Assembly (NCBI RefSeq): GCF_900129565.1
Contig: NZ_FQWD01000004.1
Span: 496,001-560,000, forward strand
DNA length: 64,000 nt
Source: Marisediminitalea aggregata
GTDB lineage: Bacteria; Pseudomonadota; Gammaproteobacteria; Enterobacterales; Alteromonadaceae
Direction: 5' to 3'
Shown: piece by piece, positions 33,780-42,762 of the stretch
Numbering within the stretch: position 1 is the first letter of the stretch
Layout of the letters: the number at the start of each line of letters is the position of its first letter
Position numbers and translations under genes: made by a program
The notes under the pieces: generated by a model
What the model was told of the DNA's origin: nothing
The model's database searches: none
The model's input: only the letters and a program-made list of their open reading frames with translations

Positions 33780-34980
33780 TTGGTTGCTCCAGCAGCAAGG
33801 CGTATTGTCTGTAACCCTGCTTCTGATGTTGCTCTCGGAAAAGTGTTTAACTGAAAAACTAGGGGCGAAGCTCGCTTATCAGCTTTGGCTGTTTGTTCCG
33901 CTGGTTCTGGTTATGAACAACTTGCCGAACACGATACTGCCCGCGGTGTCTGATAGCTTCACGCGCTATATCGTAACTATGAGCCCGGCCAACAACCTAC
34001 CTTCGTTCGACTTACTGTTTGCAGCGTGGGGAATGGGCGCGGCCGTGATCTTCACCTACGTCGTATTTCACTACGTAAGACTACTTACTTCTGTGGCACA
34101 TTCCCCGTCGTTTCAATTTGCCAATAAAAAAGCCTATACATCCAGCGTGGCAACAACACCCATGCTATTTGGCTTTGCTACACCGCGAATTTTGTTGCCC
34201 AACGATTTCGAGCGCCAGTTCACCACAATACAACAATCAATGATCCTGGAGCACGAGTATGTGCACTATCAGCACCGTGACCATTTGTGGAATTTACTTG
34301 CTCTCGCCCTGGCGTTGATATTCTGGTTCAACCCCCTGGTGTGGATTGCCTTGCGTGCTTTCCGCATAAATCAGGAGCTAGCCTGCGATGCGACAGTGCT
34401 CAGACACAAAACAAAAACCGAAAAAGTGTTATATGCCACAGCGCTTGTGCAGTGCGCTGAACACTCTCTACGCAACATCACGCTGTACCCCACTTTTGGA
34501 GATAAATCGACCATGATAAAACGTATTAATTTAATCAAGCAGCCAGTGGCCACGAGCAAAGCAATTGGTATTGCCGCCTTGCTTATCGGCAGTCTTTTTA
34601 CCGCTAACACGGCATTAGCGAGCTTGGTGCCGCCACCACCACCGAAGAACGAAGTTAACCAGGCTACCCCCGTAATGCGGGTAGACCCGGTATATCCTAT
34701 GGAAGTAGCAAAACAGGGAATCGAAGGTTCCGTGGTTTTACAATTTGATATCACTGAAAGTGGTGAAACCGACAACATCAACATTGTCGATTCCTTCCCC
34801 GAAGGCACCTTTGACAAAAGTGCAATAAATGCACTCAGCCAGTGGCAATACAAACCTCGTATTCAGGGTGGCGTGGCACAGCGTCAAACGGCTCTGCGTG
34901 TTCAGCTTGACTATCGATTGGATGAAGATTCATTGAAATCGAGCACTGACATTGAAAAAATAAAAGTGTCAGCGAAGTAA
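33772..34980 (+). CDS. BlaR1-type M56 metalloprotease fused to a TonB C-terminal domain
   Basis: 402 residues. Four membrane helices (about 12-30, 38-57, 80-105, and 265-285) surround a cytosolic M56 zinc-protease domain with HEYVH at residues 161-165 and downstream NQELACDATVLR. After the last helix, a Pro-rich linker (LVPPPPPKNE) leads to a periplasmic TonB-type C-terminal domain (about 300-392: VMRVDPVYPMEVAKQGIEGSVVL, SAINALSQWQYKPRI). M56-TonB fusions occur in marine Gammaproteobacteria and Bacteroidetes. The penicillin-binding sensor of classical BlaR1 is missing, so the signal differs. Its presumed target is the co-encoded BlaI-type repressor. Confidence 0.9.
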   Translation: MTDWLLQQQGVLSVTLLLMLLSEKCLTEKLGAKLAYQLWLFVPLVLVMNNLPNTILPAVSDSFTRYIVTMSPANNLPSFDLLFAAWGMGAAVIFTYVVFHYVRLLTSVAHSPSFQFANKKAYTSSVATTPMLFGFATPRILLPNDFERQFTTIQQSMILEHEYVHYQHRDHLWNLLALALALIFWFNPLVWIALRAFRINQELACDATVLRHKTKTEKVLYATALVQCAEHSLRNITLYPTFGDKSTMIKRINLIKQPVATSKAIGIAALLIGSLFTANTALASLVPPPPPKNEVNQATPVMRVDPVYPMEVAKQGIEGSVVLQFDITESGETDNINIVDSFPEGTFDKSAINALSQWQYKPRIQGGVAQRQTALRVQLDYRLDEDSLKSSTDIEKIKVSAK

Positions 34981-35001
34981 AAATAGCTAGGCCCCAAGTC
35001 G

Positions 35002-35041
35002 AGAATGTGTGGGAGTAACAAGCTTACTTTCCACACATTCT
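35002..35041. terminator. bidirectional hairpin between convergent genes
   Basis: Long imperfect inverted repeat AGAATGTGTGG ... CCACACATTCT with a further GTAA/TTAC pairing toward the loop, between the M56 gene (plus) and the ThuA gene (minus). T-rich flank on the plus strand is short. Confidence 0.7.
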
Positions 35042-35056
35042 TAACGCGGATTTCAC

Positions 35057-36184
35057 CTATTTGCAGGTATCGTTGCCCTGCCCGGATGCCCATTTCATCC
35101 CGTTTTTCAGCAGCGTAATATTGTGCGGGGCGTTGTACACTTCTTTGCGATGGCCAATGGCGCTGTACATGGCTCTGCCTTTTCCTACGCAATGTGTCCA
35201 CACCAACGGGTGGTCCTCGCCCATTTCCAGCTCTTTGCCAGGTGTGTAGGTACTTTCGTCAATTGACATAACGATGTCGTACCCTTTGCCGGAAACGCTG
35301 TCTGAGAAGGAATACCACTCGTCATTGAGTACCCAACGCGACGGAATACCTTCTGCCACACCCGTGTCGTGGTGCGTAACGTCCAGCGACGCATCCTGGA
35401 ACCAATTGTCGCCCAGTGGATGGCCGATAAACTGAGCGCCAACCAACACGTCGCGGTACCAGTCCCAAAAATACACGGAATCACCACCGGATGCGTGAAT
35501 TCCCAGGAAGCCACCGCCGTTATTCATATAATCTTCAAAGGCTTGGCGCTGCGACAACGTCAGCGTGTCACCGCTCACGTTGTTCCATATCACTACATCA
35601 AACTCAGCCAGGTTGTCTGGCGTAAATGCGCTGCCTTTGGCACTTACGGATACACCGTAGCCCATCTCACGGGCCAGTTTGGTGAGGTTTTCTGTTGCGG
35701 TAGTAACAGAGTCACCGTGATCATAGCCATTGATCTTCTGATAAATCAGTACCTGTACCGGCTCCTCGCCCAAATCGAATTGCACGGGGTCGGCATCAAA
35801 GCGGGCACAACGGGCGATTTTATCTTCCCGGGTAACCGGAAGCGCTGACAGTTCTTTACGCATTGCCGCGGCAGTGTCGTCATCCTCTATACCGGCTCTT
35901 GCTAACATCTGGTCCAATGTAATCAGCGTACTGAATGATGGCATGGATTCACTCAAAATCCAGGCAGGCATTGCAGCCAACACACCTGGATAATGCTTAT
36001 CGACAATGGCCCTGGCTTTGGGTCGCATTACCACATCGTAGGCTGGCAACGAGCTGGAGAACGGCACGTCACGCAGCGAACAATCCGTAAGCGCCTCGCT
36101 TGCTGCTGCATGACCTGATACAAGCAGAGCGCCAAGCGACAGGGTGGCAGCCATTACTGGTTTTAACATTTTGTTTTTTGTCAT
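35057..36184 (-). CDS. exported ThuA-domain protein
   Basis: 375 residues with a signal peptide (about 1-28, AAA-S). Residues about 120-360 form a ThuA-like class I glutamine-amidotransferase-type fold: VQVLIYQKINGYDHGDSV, FDVVIWNNVSGDTL, FEDYMNNGGGFLGIHASGG, then GKELEMGEDHPLVWTHCVGKGRAMYSAIGHR. ThuA proteins are associated with sugar oxidation (for example trehalose to 3-keto-trehalose). It is the third gene of an operon after a GMC oxidoreductase and a gluconate 2-dehydrogenase subunit-3-like protein (11-base gap, AAGGAAC site), so a role in periplasmic carbohydrate oxidation is likely. Confidence 0.87.
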   Translation of the reverse strand: MTKNKMLKPVMAATLSLGALLVSGHAAASEALTDCSLRDVPFSSSLPAYDVVMRPKARAIVDKHYPGVLAAMPAWILSESMPSFSTLITLDQMLARAGIEDDDTAAAMRKELSALPVTREDKIARCARFDADPVQFDLGEEPVQVLIYQKINGYDHGDSVTTATENLTKLAREMGYGVSVSAKGSAFTPDNLAEFDVVIWNNVSGDTLTLSQRQAFEDYMNNGGGFLGIHASGGDSVYFWDWYRDVLVGAQFIGHPLGDNWFQDASLDVTHHDTGVAEGIPSRWVLNDEWYSFSDSVSGKGYDIVMSIDESTYTPGKELEMGEDHPLVWTHCVGKGRAMYSAIGHRKEVYNAPHNITLLKNGMKWASGQGNDTCK

Positions 36185-36195
36185 TTTTTAGTTCC

Positions 36196-36798
36196 TTACA
36201 ACGGCCACACCGTCATCCACGCTTTATCCCCTTTTTTGTAGAGAATATCTCTGTAATCGCCTGGTACTTCGGCAAAGCGCAGTACCTGGGTTGCTCCCAC
36301 TTCTGACGTGAAAAAGCCAAAAATCATTAGCTGTTTGTACAGCGTAAAATAATGGGGCAGACCTTCGTGCCCTTCACCACGCCAAGGGGTTTCTTCACTG
36401 TTATTAAATGCCAGCGCTTCCGTATCGAGAGACGACACCAATTCGTTCTTTTGTGACGCGGTTAAACCAACAAACCTTTTGCCAAACTGCTGCTGACTTC
36501 GGGTATCGATGTCTTTAAACCCGGCTTCCATTAAGTGCTGTTGCTCCGGCGTGTAGCACTCCCGGACCATACCAATGAAGAAAGCTGGCAGGCCTGCATC
36601 CTTAGCGCCCGGCGTGTCGGTGCGAGGTAACACGGTTTCGCATAATTCCGTGATCAACGCGACGGTATTGTCATCGAACCCGGCGTCTTTCACTGGTGTT
36701 AACGCGGGCTGTGTTTGCCACACCGCAAAAGAAGGAGACGCAATGAAACTGGTGCCCGTTGCTGTAGCGATGAATTTGAGTAAGTCACGGCGATCCAT
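36196..36798 (-). CDS. gluconate 2-dehydrogenase subunit 3 family protein
   Basis: 200 residues with a Tat-type signal (MDRRDLLKFIATATGTSF), consistent with export of a folded complex. The mature part is helical (VALITELCETVLPRTDTPGAKDAGLPAFFIGMV, RFVGLTASQKNELVSSLDTEA, FFTSEVGATQVLRFAEVPGDY), the pattern of the small subunit that accompanies GMC-type sugar dehydrogenases. Its ATG overlaps the GMC stop codon by one base (TAATG type). It probably escorts the GMC flavoenzyme through Tat. No cytochrome c subunit is encoded beside it. Confidence 0.88.
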   Translation of the reverse strand: MDRRDLLKFIATATGTSFIASPSFAVWQTQPALTPVKDAGFDDNTVALITELCETVLPRTDTPGAKDAGLPAFFIGMVRECYTPEQQHLMEAGFKDIDTRSQQQFGKRFVGLTASQKNELVSSLDTEALAFNNSEETPWRGEGHEGLPHYFTLYKQLMIFGFFTSEVGATQVLRFAEVPGDYRDILYKKGDKAWMTVWPL

Positions 36799-38491
36799 TA
36801 CAAGTTCCCCCGCTTCAGTTCTTCCACAGCAAAGTCAGCTGCCCGGGCAGTCAGTGCCATATAGGTAAGAGACGGATTCACACAGGAAGAGGACGTCATA
36901 CAGGCACCGTCGGTAACAAATACGTTTGGCGCATCCCATACCTGATTGTGCTTGTTGAGCACTGAGGTTTTCGGATCGCGGCCCATGCGCGCTGTGCCCA
37001 TTTCGTGGATCCCCTTACCCATGTGATAAGTCGACTCCCAGGCCGTGGCATTTTTTAATCCAATGCTATCAAACATCTCTACAATGTCTTCTTTCATGGC
37101 TTTACGCATTTTCAGTTCGTTGTTGCGGATTTTGGCATCCATTTCCAGTACGGGCAGACCCCACGCGTCTTTCACATCATGATTCAGTGTTACCTTGTTG
37201 CGGTGATCCGGCAGGATCTCACCAAAGCCTACGGTACTCACACTCCAGGGGCCCGGCTCGCTCAACCCGTCTTTCAGGCTGGCGCCAATACCTAGCTGGT
37301 CAGCATTGCGGCTGAAATCAGAACGCGACGCATTACCCTGGAAACCAAAGCCACGCAGGAAATCCCGCTTGTCGTTGCCCCAGTTGGCAAACCGGGGAAT
37401 GTAAAAGCCGGTTGGCCTGCGGCCATACACATATTTGTCGAGATGCCCGTCTATTTCAGCCATACCGCCCAGCATGTAATGGTGATCCATTACGTTATGG
37501 CCCAGTTCACCAGAACTGGAACCCAGACCGTTATCCCACACATCCCGCGCAGAATTCATCAACAACCAGGCTGAGTTCAGCGCCGAGGCATTCAAGAACA
37601 CAATTTTGCTGTGAAAGACTTCCGTTAATCCTGTTTCTGAGTCGATAATTTCAACGCCGGTTACGCGCTTTTTGTCTTTGTCGTAAATCAGCTCTTTCAC
37701 AATTGAAAGCGGTCGCAGGGTCAGGTTGCCGGTTTTAAGTGCCGCCGGTAGCGTAGCTGACTGCGTACTGAAGTAGCCGCCGAATGGGCAACCGGTCCAG
37801 CATTTGTCGCGGTGCTGACATTTTACCCGCCCCTGCTCAGGGCGTGATTCAGTAATGTGTGCGGTGCGTCCCATAATGATGTGACGCGCGCGCCTTTGTA
37901 CTGCTTTTTCAGGCGTGCCTGCAGATCTTTTTCTACCGCATTGAACGCAAAAGCGGGCAGGAATTCGCCGTCAGGGAGTACGTCTAAGCCGTCGCGATTA
38001 CCCGAGATCCCGGCAAATTTTTCGACATAGGAATACCAAGGGGCAACGTCTTCATAGCGAATAGGCCAGTCCACCGCAATGCCTTCTTTGCCGTTAGCTT
38101 CAAAGTCTTCGGGATTTAACCGGTAAGACTGACGCCCCCACAACAAGGAACGGCCACCGACCTGGTAGGCTCGAAACCACTGAAAGGGCTCTTTCTCTAC
38201 GTACGGTGCTGTGGTTGCACTGGCCCAGGCTCCCATTGTAGGCTCATTGAAGGGATACCCTTTACCTCGCGCCATATTGGGCTCTGTCGCCAGGGCCTCA
38301 AGACTCGGCCGGCCATGATGCGGATAGTCCCACAGGTTCTTATTCATGTTCGTGTAGTCTTTAATGTGCTCGACGTTTTCGCCTCGCTCAAGCATAAGTA
38401 CCTTGAGACCCTTTTCGGTCAGCTCTTTTGCTGCCCAGCCCCCGCTGATACCCGAGCCAACTACAATGGCATCATATGTATTTTTTGACAT
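36798..38491 (-). pseudogene. GMC-family sugar dehydrogenase, frameshifted by 2 bp in a CG tract
   Basis: Start ATG 38491; the FAD-binding VVGSGISGGWAAKELTEKG (residues 9-27) and GGRSLLWGRQSYRL are intact. Reading leaves the correct frame at the tract GCGCGCGCG (about 37884-37892), and the rest (IIMGRTAHITESRPEQG onward, CWTGCPFGG, HEMGTARMG, SSCVNPSLTYMALTARAA) continues two bases out of phase to a stop at 36798. Removing one CG pair restores KGARHIIMGRTAH and a 563-residue protein of normal family length. It may be a phase-variable gene, a recent mutation or a sequencing error. Partners are subunit 3 and ThuA; the expected role is oxidation of sugars or polyols, possibly at C3. Confidence 0.88.
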
Positions 38492-38948
38492 TCTCGACTC
38501 TGTTTAAGTTAAAACGATCTGCACCTGTGTTTTGCTAAACAGACCAAACCGCGTTACGCCATACCGCAACATTGTTAACAAAATGTATAAATAGAGTTGA
38601 AAAATAAAACACAATAGACATCGTTGTCAACGATAAGCCATTGTCATTCGTCGCATGACAAGGTAGCTCAAGGTTTAACTTGAAATGCAGTAGCACGAAT
38701 ATCGCTTTGCAGGCTGACATCGTTATCGTAAGCAAGGTTGAAAAAACCTATTTTGACTGTGAATATTAGTAGTCTACGAGACATATTAGCGCAGCGAATG
38801 TGCGCCCGGCCATTGTGTGGGCAACACAAAGTGTGTGCTTGAGGCTCCTCAAGCCAGGAATCAATTGACGCCTGACTTGATAAGACTCATTTAAATTCGT
38901 CGGTGAAGTAGCTAGAGAAGGCACCCTTCATTCGAATTCACATCACCA
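38492..38948. promoter_or_regulatory. intergenic region with a 15-bp palindromic operator candidate
   Basis: No supported gene in 457 bases. ATCGTTGTCAACGAT (38620-38634) is a perfect palindrome around one central base, 130 bases upstream of the GMC gene start; the odd-length TTGTCAA centre looks like a dimeric-regulator operator (LacI or GntR type). A GCTTGAGG/CCTCAAGC hairpin lies at 38837-38854, downstream of nothing on the plus strand and about 95 bases after the beta-helix gene ends on the minus strand, where it could be its terminator. Confidence 0.5.
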
Positions 38949-40601
38949 TTAGCGAAGTAATTTTCTGATATAGGCACCAATAAAAACCGTAATAAAAACA
39001 ATCCCCAGAACCGACTCCAACACGGTGAGAGCAGCAATTAAACCGCTGGGTTCGTAATCCGGCCATTTGCCGAAGAAATTGCCAGTAAATCCCTGAATAC
39101 TTAATGCAAACGACGCCAGCCAACTCATGTCAGGCTGGCACAATTTAAACAACGCGACAAACAATAAAATTATTGCCGTTGAGGAAATTGCAATATTCCT
39201 TAGCCTGACGCCCCACCCGAATATATGACCGAATAACAGTCGCGTAATAGCGTAATGCGGCTGATTTTGGCGCATAAAGAAATAGGCATCATCTTCTGCA
39301 TCCAGTTGGCCGGTATCGCTAAACCAGTTCTTCAGAGAACAATAGATTTCTGCCGTTTTATCAGCGTTCTCCTGTTCCTCCACAATGAATTGCTTGGGGG
39401 TCAGTGACAAAGGAAAGTAGCGCTGTTTGACATACATTTCCTGAATTGGCAAAAACACCAGACGCGAAGCGCTCAGTCGGTTTAGTTGCAGTTTACACCT
39501 ATCGAGTTCGTTATCTTCAAAGTAAGCGTTACCATCGATAGTTGAATTTTGCAGAACAATATTGCCGACAACGCGGTTGTTGAACACCCGCATGTGTCGT
39601 TCAACCGAGGAGCGTTGTATAGACAACGACGCGGATTCTGGCTGTGAAAATTCTACCTGCGAAAGGCTGAAGTCCTTTTCAATCGTCGAGTCAACAAGGC
39701 CAATTGTTTCCGTTTCACACTGTGACAGCGCCATGTTTTTAATGGCAGTATTATTTATGATTAGCCTGCCAACATCGCAATTTTTAATCGCGAGTTTTGC
39801 CTGAATCGAGGTGGTGTTGGCCGTTTCAGACGCGTAAAGCTCACAACCGATATACATCGCCCCAATTCGGCCTCGTTGAATATCCGTCTCATCATCCTGA
39901 TTGCCTATGACTTCAATGTCGTTGTAAAAAGTGCCGCCAATGGAAACCACGCCTTGCACCGTGATCTCGTTAAGCCAGACTATGTCTTCACACCCCTGAA
40001 CGCCGAAGTCCATATATACATTTTCGGCTTCAAGGCCTCGTAAAGACACGCCGCCCGGACCGCCAAAATCACATGATTCCAAATGCAGACTGGCTTCAAT
40101 ATGCGACGACTTCAGACTGAAATGTTTGTTAAAACGGCTGCTGCAAAACCACAAGTTTCCGGGGAATCGGCAACTAATGAGCCTGAAGTCTTCCGCAAAA
40201 TCACAGTCAAAGAAAGCGCAGGTCGTATCCAGTGTTAATCCTTCTAAATTCACCAGGCCAAATCGACATTGGCGGAAAACGATGAGTGCAGCTTTTTGTT
40301 GCAACGCATCCGCTAATCGCTGCTGGTCAAAAGATTCATTCTCAAATAGCAACATGTCCGGGGCAGCGGCTGGTGCCTCGAAACACACTGCAGCACTCAT
40401 TAACAACCCGCGCTCAATGGTGTCCTGTGGCTTTAGTGAAGCCTGCGCACACAACTCTTCACCGTGGCTGAGATGACGAATGCCTAACTTTTTTAATTCC
40501 AGCCAATAAACGAATTGAAGCCCATTATTTTCATTGAGTAACACAGAAAAACGCGAATGCTTAGGCTCGGTAAAAATGCAGTGAAACGTTTTATAGCTCA
40601 A
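38949..40601 (-). CDS. pentapeptide-like beta-helix protein with a two-helix ion-channel-like C-terminus
   Basis: 550 residues. After an N-terminal region with no known domain (1-110), residues about 110-390 are a right-handed beta-helix or pentapeptide-like repeat region: recurring short units such as CRFGLVNLEG, CDFAEDFRLI, CRFPGNLWF, SRFNKHFSLK, SHIEASLHLE and STIDGNAYFE. A helical linker follows, then a hydrophobic helix (about 466-486), a re-entrant segment (SIQGFTGNFFGKWPD), and a final helix (about 524-545) ending IRKLLR. This matches the Ion_trans_2 layout of pentapeptide-channel fusions, but the potassium filter (T-x-G-Y-G) is absent. It overlaps the upstream metallo-hydrolase gene by 11 bases. 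Function unknown. Confidence 0.78.
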   Translation of the reverse strand: MSYKTFHCIFTEPKHSRFSVLLNENNGLQFVYWLELKKLGIRHLSHGEELCAQASLKPQDTIERGLLMSAAVCFEAPAAAPDMLLFENESFDQQRLADALQQKAALIVFRQCRFGLVNLEGLTLDTTCAFFDCDFAEDFRLISCRFPGNLWFCSSRFNKHFSLKSSHIEASLHLESCDFGGPGGVSLRGLEAENVYMDFGVQGCEDIVWLNEITVQGVVSIGGTFYNDIEVIGNQDDETDIQRGRIGAMYIGCELYASETANTTSIQAKLAIKNCDVGRLIINNTAIKNMALSQCETETIGLVDSTIEKDFSLSQVEFSQPESASLSIQRSSVERHMRVFNNRVVGNIVLQNSTIDGNAYFEDNELDRCKLQLNRLSASRLVFLPIQEMYVKQRYFPLSLTPKQFIVEEQENADKTAEIYCSLKNWFSDTGQLDAEDDAYFFMRQNQPHYAITRLLFGHIFGWGVRLRNIAISSTAIILLFVALFKLCQPDMSWLASFALSIQGFTGNFFGKWPDYEPSGLIAALTVLESVLGIVFITVFIGAYIRKLLR

Positions 40602-41319
40602 TGGTCATACCCTGTTTTGCAAAACCTGCAAAATGCGTAGTCACGGTGTTATCGAACGCCTGCCAGTCATCCCCATAACTCATGAGATATAGCTTTTGCT
40701 TCACATTCGGCGGGTATGCCAATAGTGAACTCAGATTGGCATGTACCGGGTTCCCCTCGTGCAGCGACACATCGTGAAAACAGTAATCATAAGTGTAGTC
40801 AGTAACAATTGACGGAATGGCCAGGGTATCTGCGGTGTAAAGTATTTTTCGGTTAATGCAGATCCCAAAACAGGGCTTACCCGGCGTGTGATCGACAGCG
40901 AAAACATCATAGCTGACGCCGTCAAACTCAAACTGGTTGTCGGTAATATAACGGACATCGAAGAAATCTTCCAGCGTCGCCTCGCCTTCACCAATTCGTC
41001 CCATCGAGCCTTTCAGCGTCTGATCCCAAAGTTCAGTATAAATTTCCCGTTTAATAAACAATGGCACCTTGCGATTCAGACGAAATAGATACTCGTAGCC
41101 TACGCGCTCCAGCCCGAAAACATGATCGCCATGCACATGACTGATAAAAATGCCCGAAATGTTGTCGAAACCGATGCCACTGTCGTTGAGGGCATGTTTT
41201 ATTGTATGACCACAATCGATTAAAAAGGCGCCTGACTCACTGACGACCGCGGCACTGGTATTAAACATAGTGGCTGAGTCCGAACTGCCAGTCCCTACCA
41301 TCTGAAAAACACGGGTCAT
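40591..41319 (-). CDS. MBL-fold metallo-hydrolase
   Basis: About 242 residues from ATG 41319, chosen because GAGGG precedes it and family members begin just before the first strand; the frame is open further, to 41406. The zinc-binding HVHGDH motif follows FISH, with further ligands in VDHTPGKPCFGICI (Asp/His), YTADT and the final His region (YDYCFHDVSLHEG). Overall it resembles the RNase Z/phosphodiesterase-like branch of the metallo-beta-lactamase fold. Substrate not deducible. It is the upstream partner of the beta-helix/channel gene and is translationally coupled to it. Confidence 0.85.
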   Translation of the reverse strand: MTRVFQMVGTGSSDSATMFNTSAAVVSESGAFLIDCGHTIKHALNDSGIGFDNISGIFISHVHGDHVFGLERVGYEYLFRLNRKVPLFIKREIYTELWDQTLKGSMGRIGEGEATLEDFFDVRYITDNQFEFDGVSYDVFAVDHTPGKPCFGICINRKILYTADTLAIPSIVTDYTYDYCFHDVSLHEGNPVHANLSSLLAYPPNVKQKLYLMSYGDDWQAFDNTVTTHFAGFAKQGMTIEL

Positions 41320-41600
41320 ATCGCGATTACCCTCACTGGTAAATGTTAAACATCGACTTACCTGTGCATCTGCTGATAAGTCGTTACGTAAAGTCCAATA
41401 CCGCAACGCTACTACAGAGCCAGAGAAATTTCATATTTTTCAACACAATTATTGTCATCGAAGGTGTCAACGCGGCGCTAACTGCGGGATATCAGGAATG
41501 TTGGCAAAAAGGAGAATCAGAATGCAGAAAAAGTAACCGGGCAGGATACGCCCGGCACTACCGTTTCGGAGTGATCGATGTAACTAATGGTGGCATCTCC

Positions 41601-42458
41601 TCACAGGTTCTTTAATGCCTCGTCGATATCTTTAGCGCTGTGCCGATTGGGTACTTGCCCGTCGTCGCCCCAGGTACGATTGACAATCCGGCCTCGGCGA
41701 ACGGCGGGCCTGGCGTCTATACTTTTCGCCCAGCGTTGTATATGCGTGTATTCATCGACCTGCAAGAAGTTCGCCGCGTCATACAGACGCCCCAGCACTA
41801 ATTGGCCGTACCATGGCCATATAGCAATATCAGCAATGGAGTACGTCTCACCCGCCATGTAGGTATTGTTTGCCAAATGTTTGTCCAGTACGTCCAACTG
41901 CCGCTTTGTCTCCATAGTAAAACGATTAATCGGATATTCCATTGGGTATGGGGCATAGCTGTAGAAGTGACCAAACCCGCCTCCCAAATACGGCGCGGAC
42001 CCCATCTGCCAAAACAACCAGTTATTGCAGGCGACTTTTTCCTGCGGCTCGGTAGGGATCAGCGTATTAAATTTCGTGGCCAGATACTGCAATATAGCAC
42101 CCGATTCGAACAATTTGGTTGCAGGCGTTGTAGTGGTATCAACCATAGCGGGTATTTTCGAATTGGGGTTCACTTCAACAAACCCGGACGAGAACTGATC
42201 GCCAGCGCTGATATCCACCAGCCAGGCGTCGTATTCAGCGTCCGATACGCCCGCCGCCAGTAACTCCTCCAGCATAATGGTGACTTTTTGCCCGTTTGGT
42301 GTCGCCAATGAATACAGCTGAAGACCATGACTACCCGTTTGCCTGGCTTTTTCATGGGTGGCACCGGAGACCGGTCTGTTAATACTCGCCCACTTATTGC
42401 CGTCATCCTTTGGAGGTTGCCATACGTCAGGGGGCGTATATTGCGAATTGTCTGTCAT
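41601..42458 (-). CDS. yghU: YghU-like glutathione-dependent disulfide-bond oxidoreductase
   Basis: 285-residue GST superfamily protein, the length of E. coli YghU and closely similar in its motifs: NRPVSGATHEKA, LQLYSLATPNGQKVTIMLEELL, DQFSSGFVEVNPNSKIPA, FESGAILQYLA, GGGFGHFYSYAP, YPINRFTMETKRQLDVLDK, RWAKSIDARPAVRRGRIVNR. YghU binds two glutathione molecules and reduces disulfides, including organic hydroperoxide chemistry. It is cytosolic, monocistronic, with about 280 bases of non-coding sequence on its downstream side. Confidence 0.93.
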   Translation of the reverse strand: MTDNSQYTPPDVWQPPKDDGNKWASINRPVSGATHEKARQTGSHGLQLYSLATPNGQKVTIMLEELLAAGVSDAEYDAWLVDISAGDQFSSGFVEVNPNSKIPAMVDTTTTPATKLFESGAILQYLATKFNTLIPTEPQEKVACNNWLFWQMGSAPYLGGGFGHFYSYAPYPMEYPINRFTMETKRQLDVLDKHLANNTYMAGETYSIADIAIWPWYGQLVLGRLYDAANFLQVDEYTHIQRWAKSIDARPAVRRGRIVNRTWGDDGQVPNRHSAKDIDEALKNL

Positions 42459-42762
42459 AGGTTAGCTTCCTTTTATTTGTTACTGTCGGTAGGGCCTGCG
42501 ATATTTTGCAAACCAACACACATTACATTGGTATACAGACCGGAAATTAAAGCTGTTGTCTCAAACGTTATCTGAATATCTTATGCGAATAACAACGCTG
42601 GGCAGCTGCTCTGCAGTTTGTACAAGCAAATACCGCATAACAGTTCAGTGATTCCTCTTATTTTTCCAGCCATTCAAATCACATTACATGCCGGGCCTGT
42701 CAGTTTGGTTTTATACTGTGTTGAAACCTACACGACACAAACCAACAGACACTAAGAGATAA
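42459..42762. other. intergenic region between divergent yghU and CocE-type genes
   Basis: 304 bases with no credible frame. It should contain promoters for both flanking genes; the only short symmetrical element I see is TGGTATACAG around 42530, too weak to call. Confidence 0.4.

Noticed and set aside
35369-35848. 159-codon plus-strand frame opposite the ThuA gene
   Set aside because: Antisense shadow; ThuA motifs establish the other strand as coding.
38535-38735. 66-codon minus-strand frame upstream of the GMC gene
   Set aside because: Low-complexity AT-rich sequence without ribosome site; contains the palindrome that looks regulatory.
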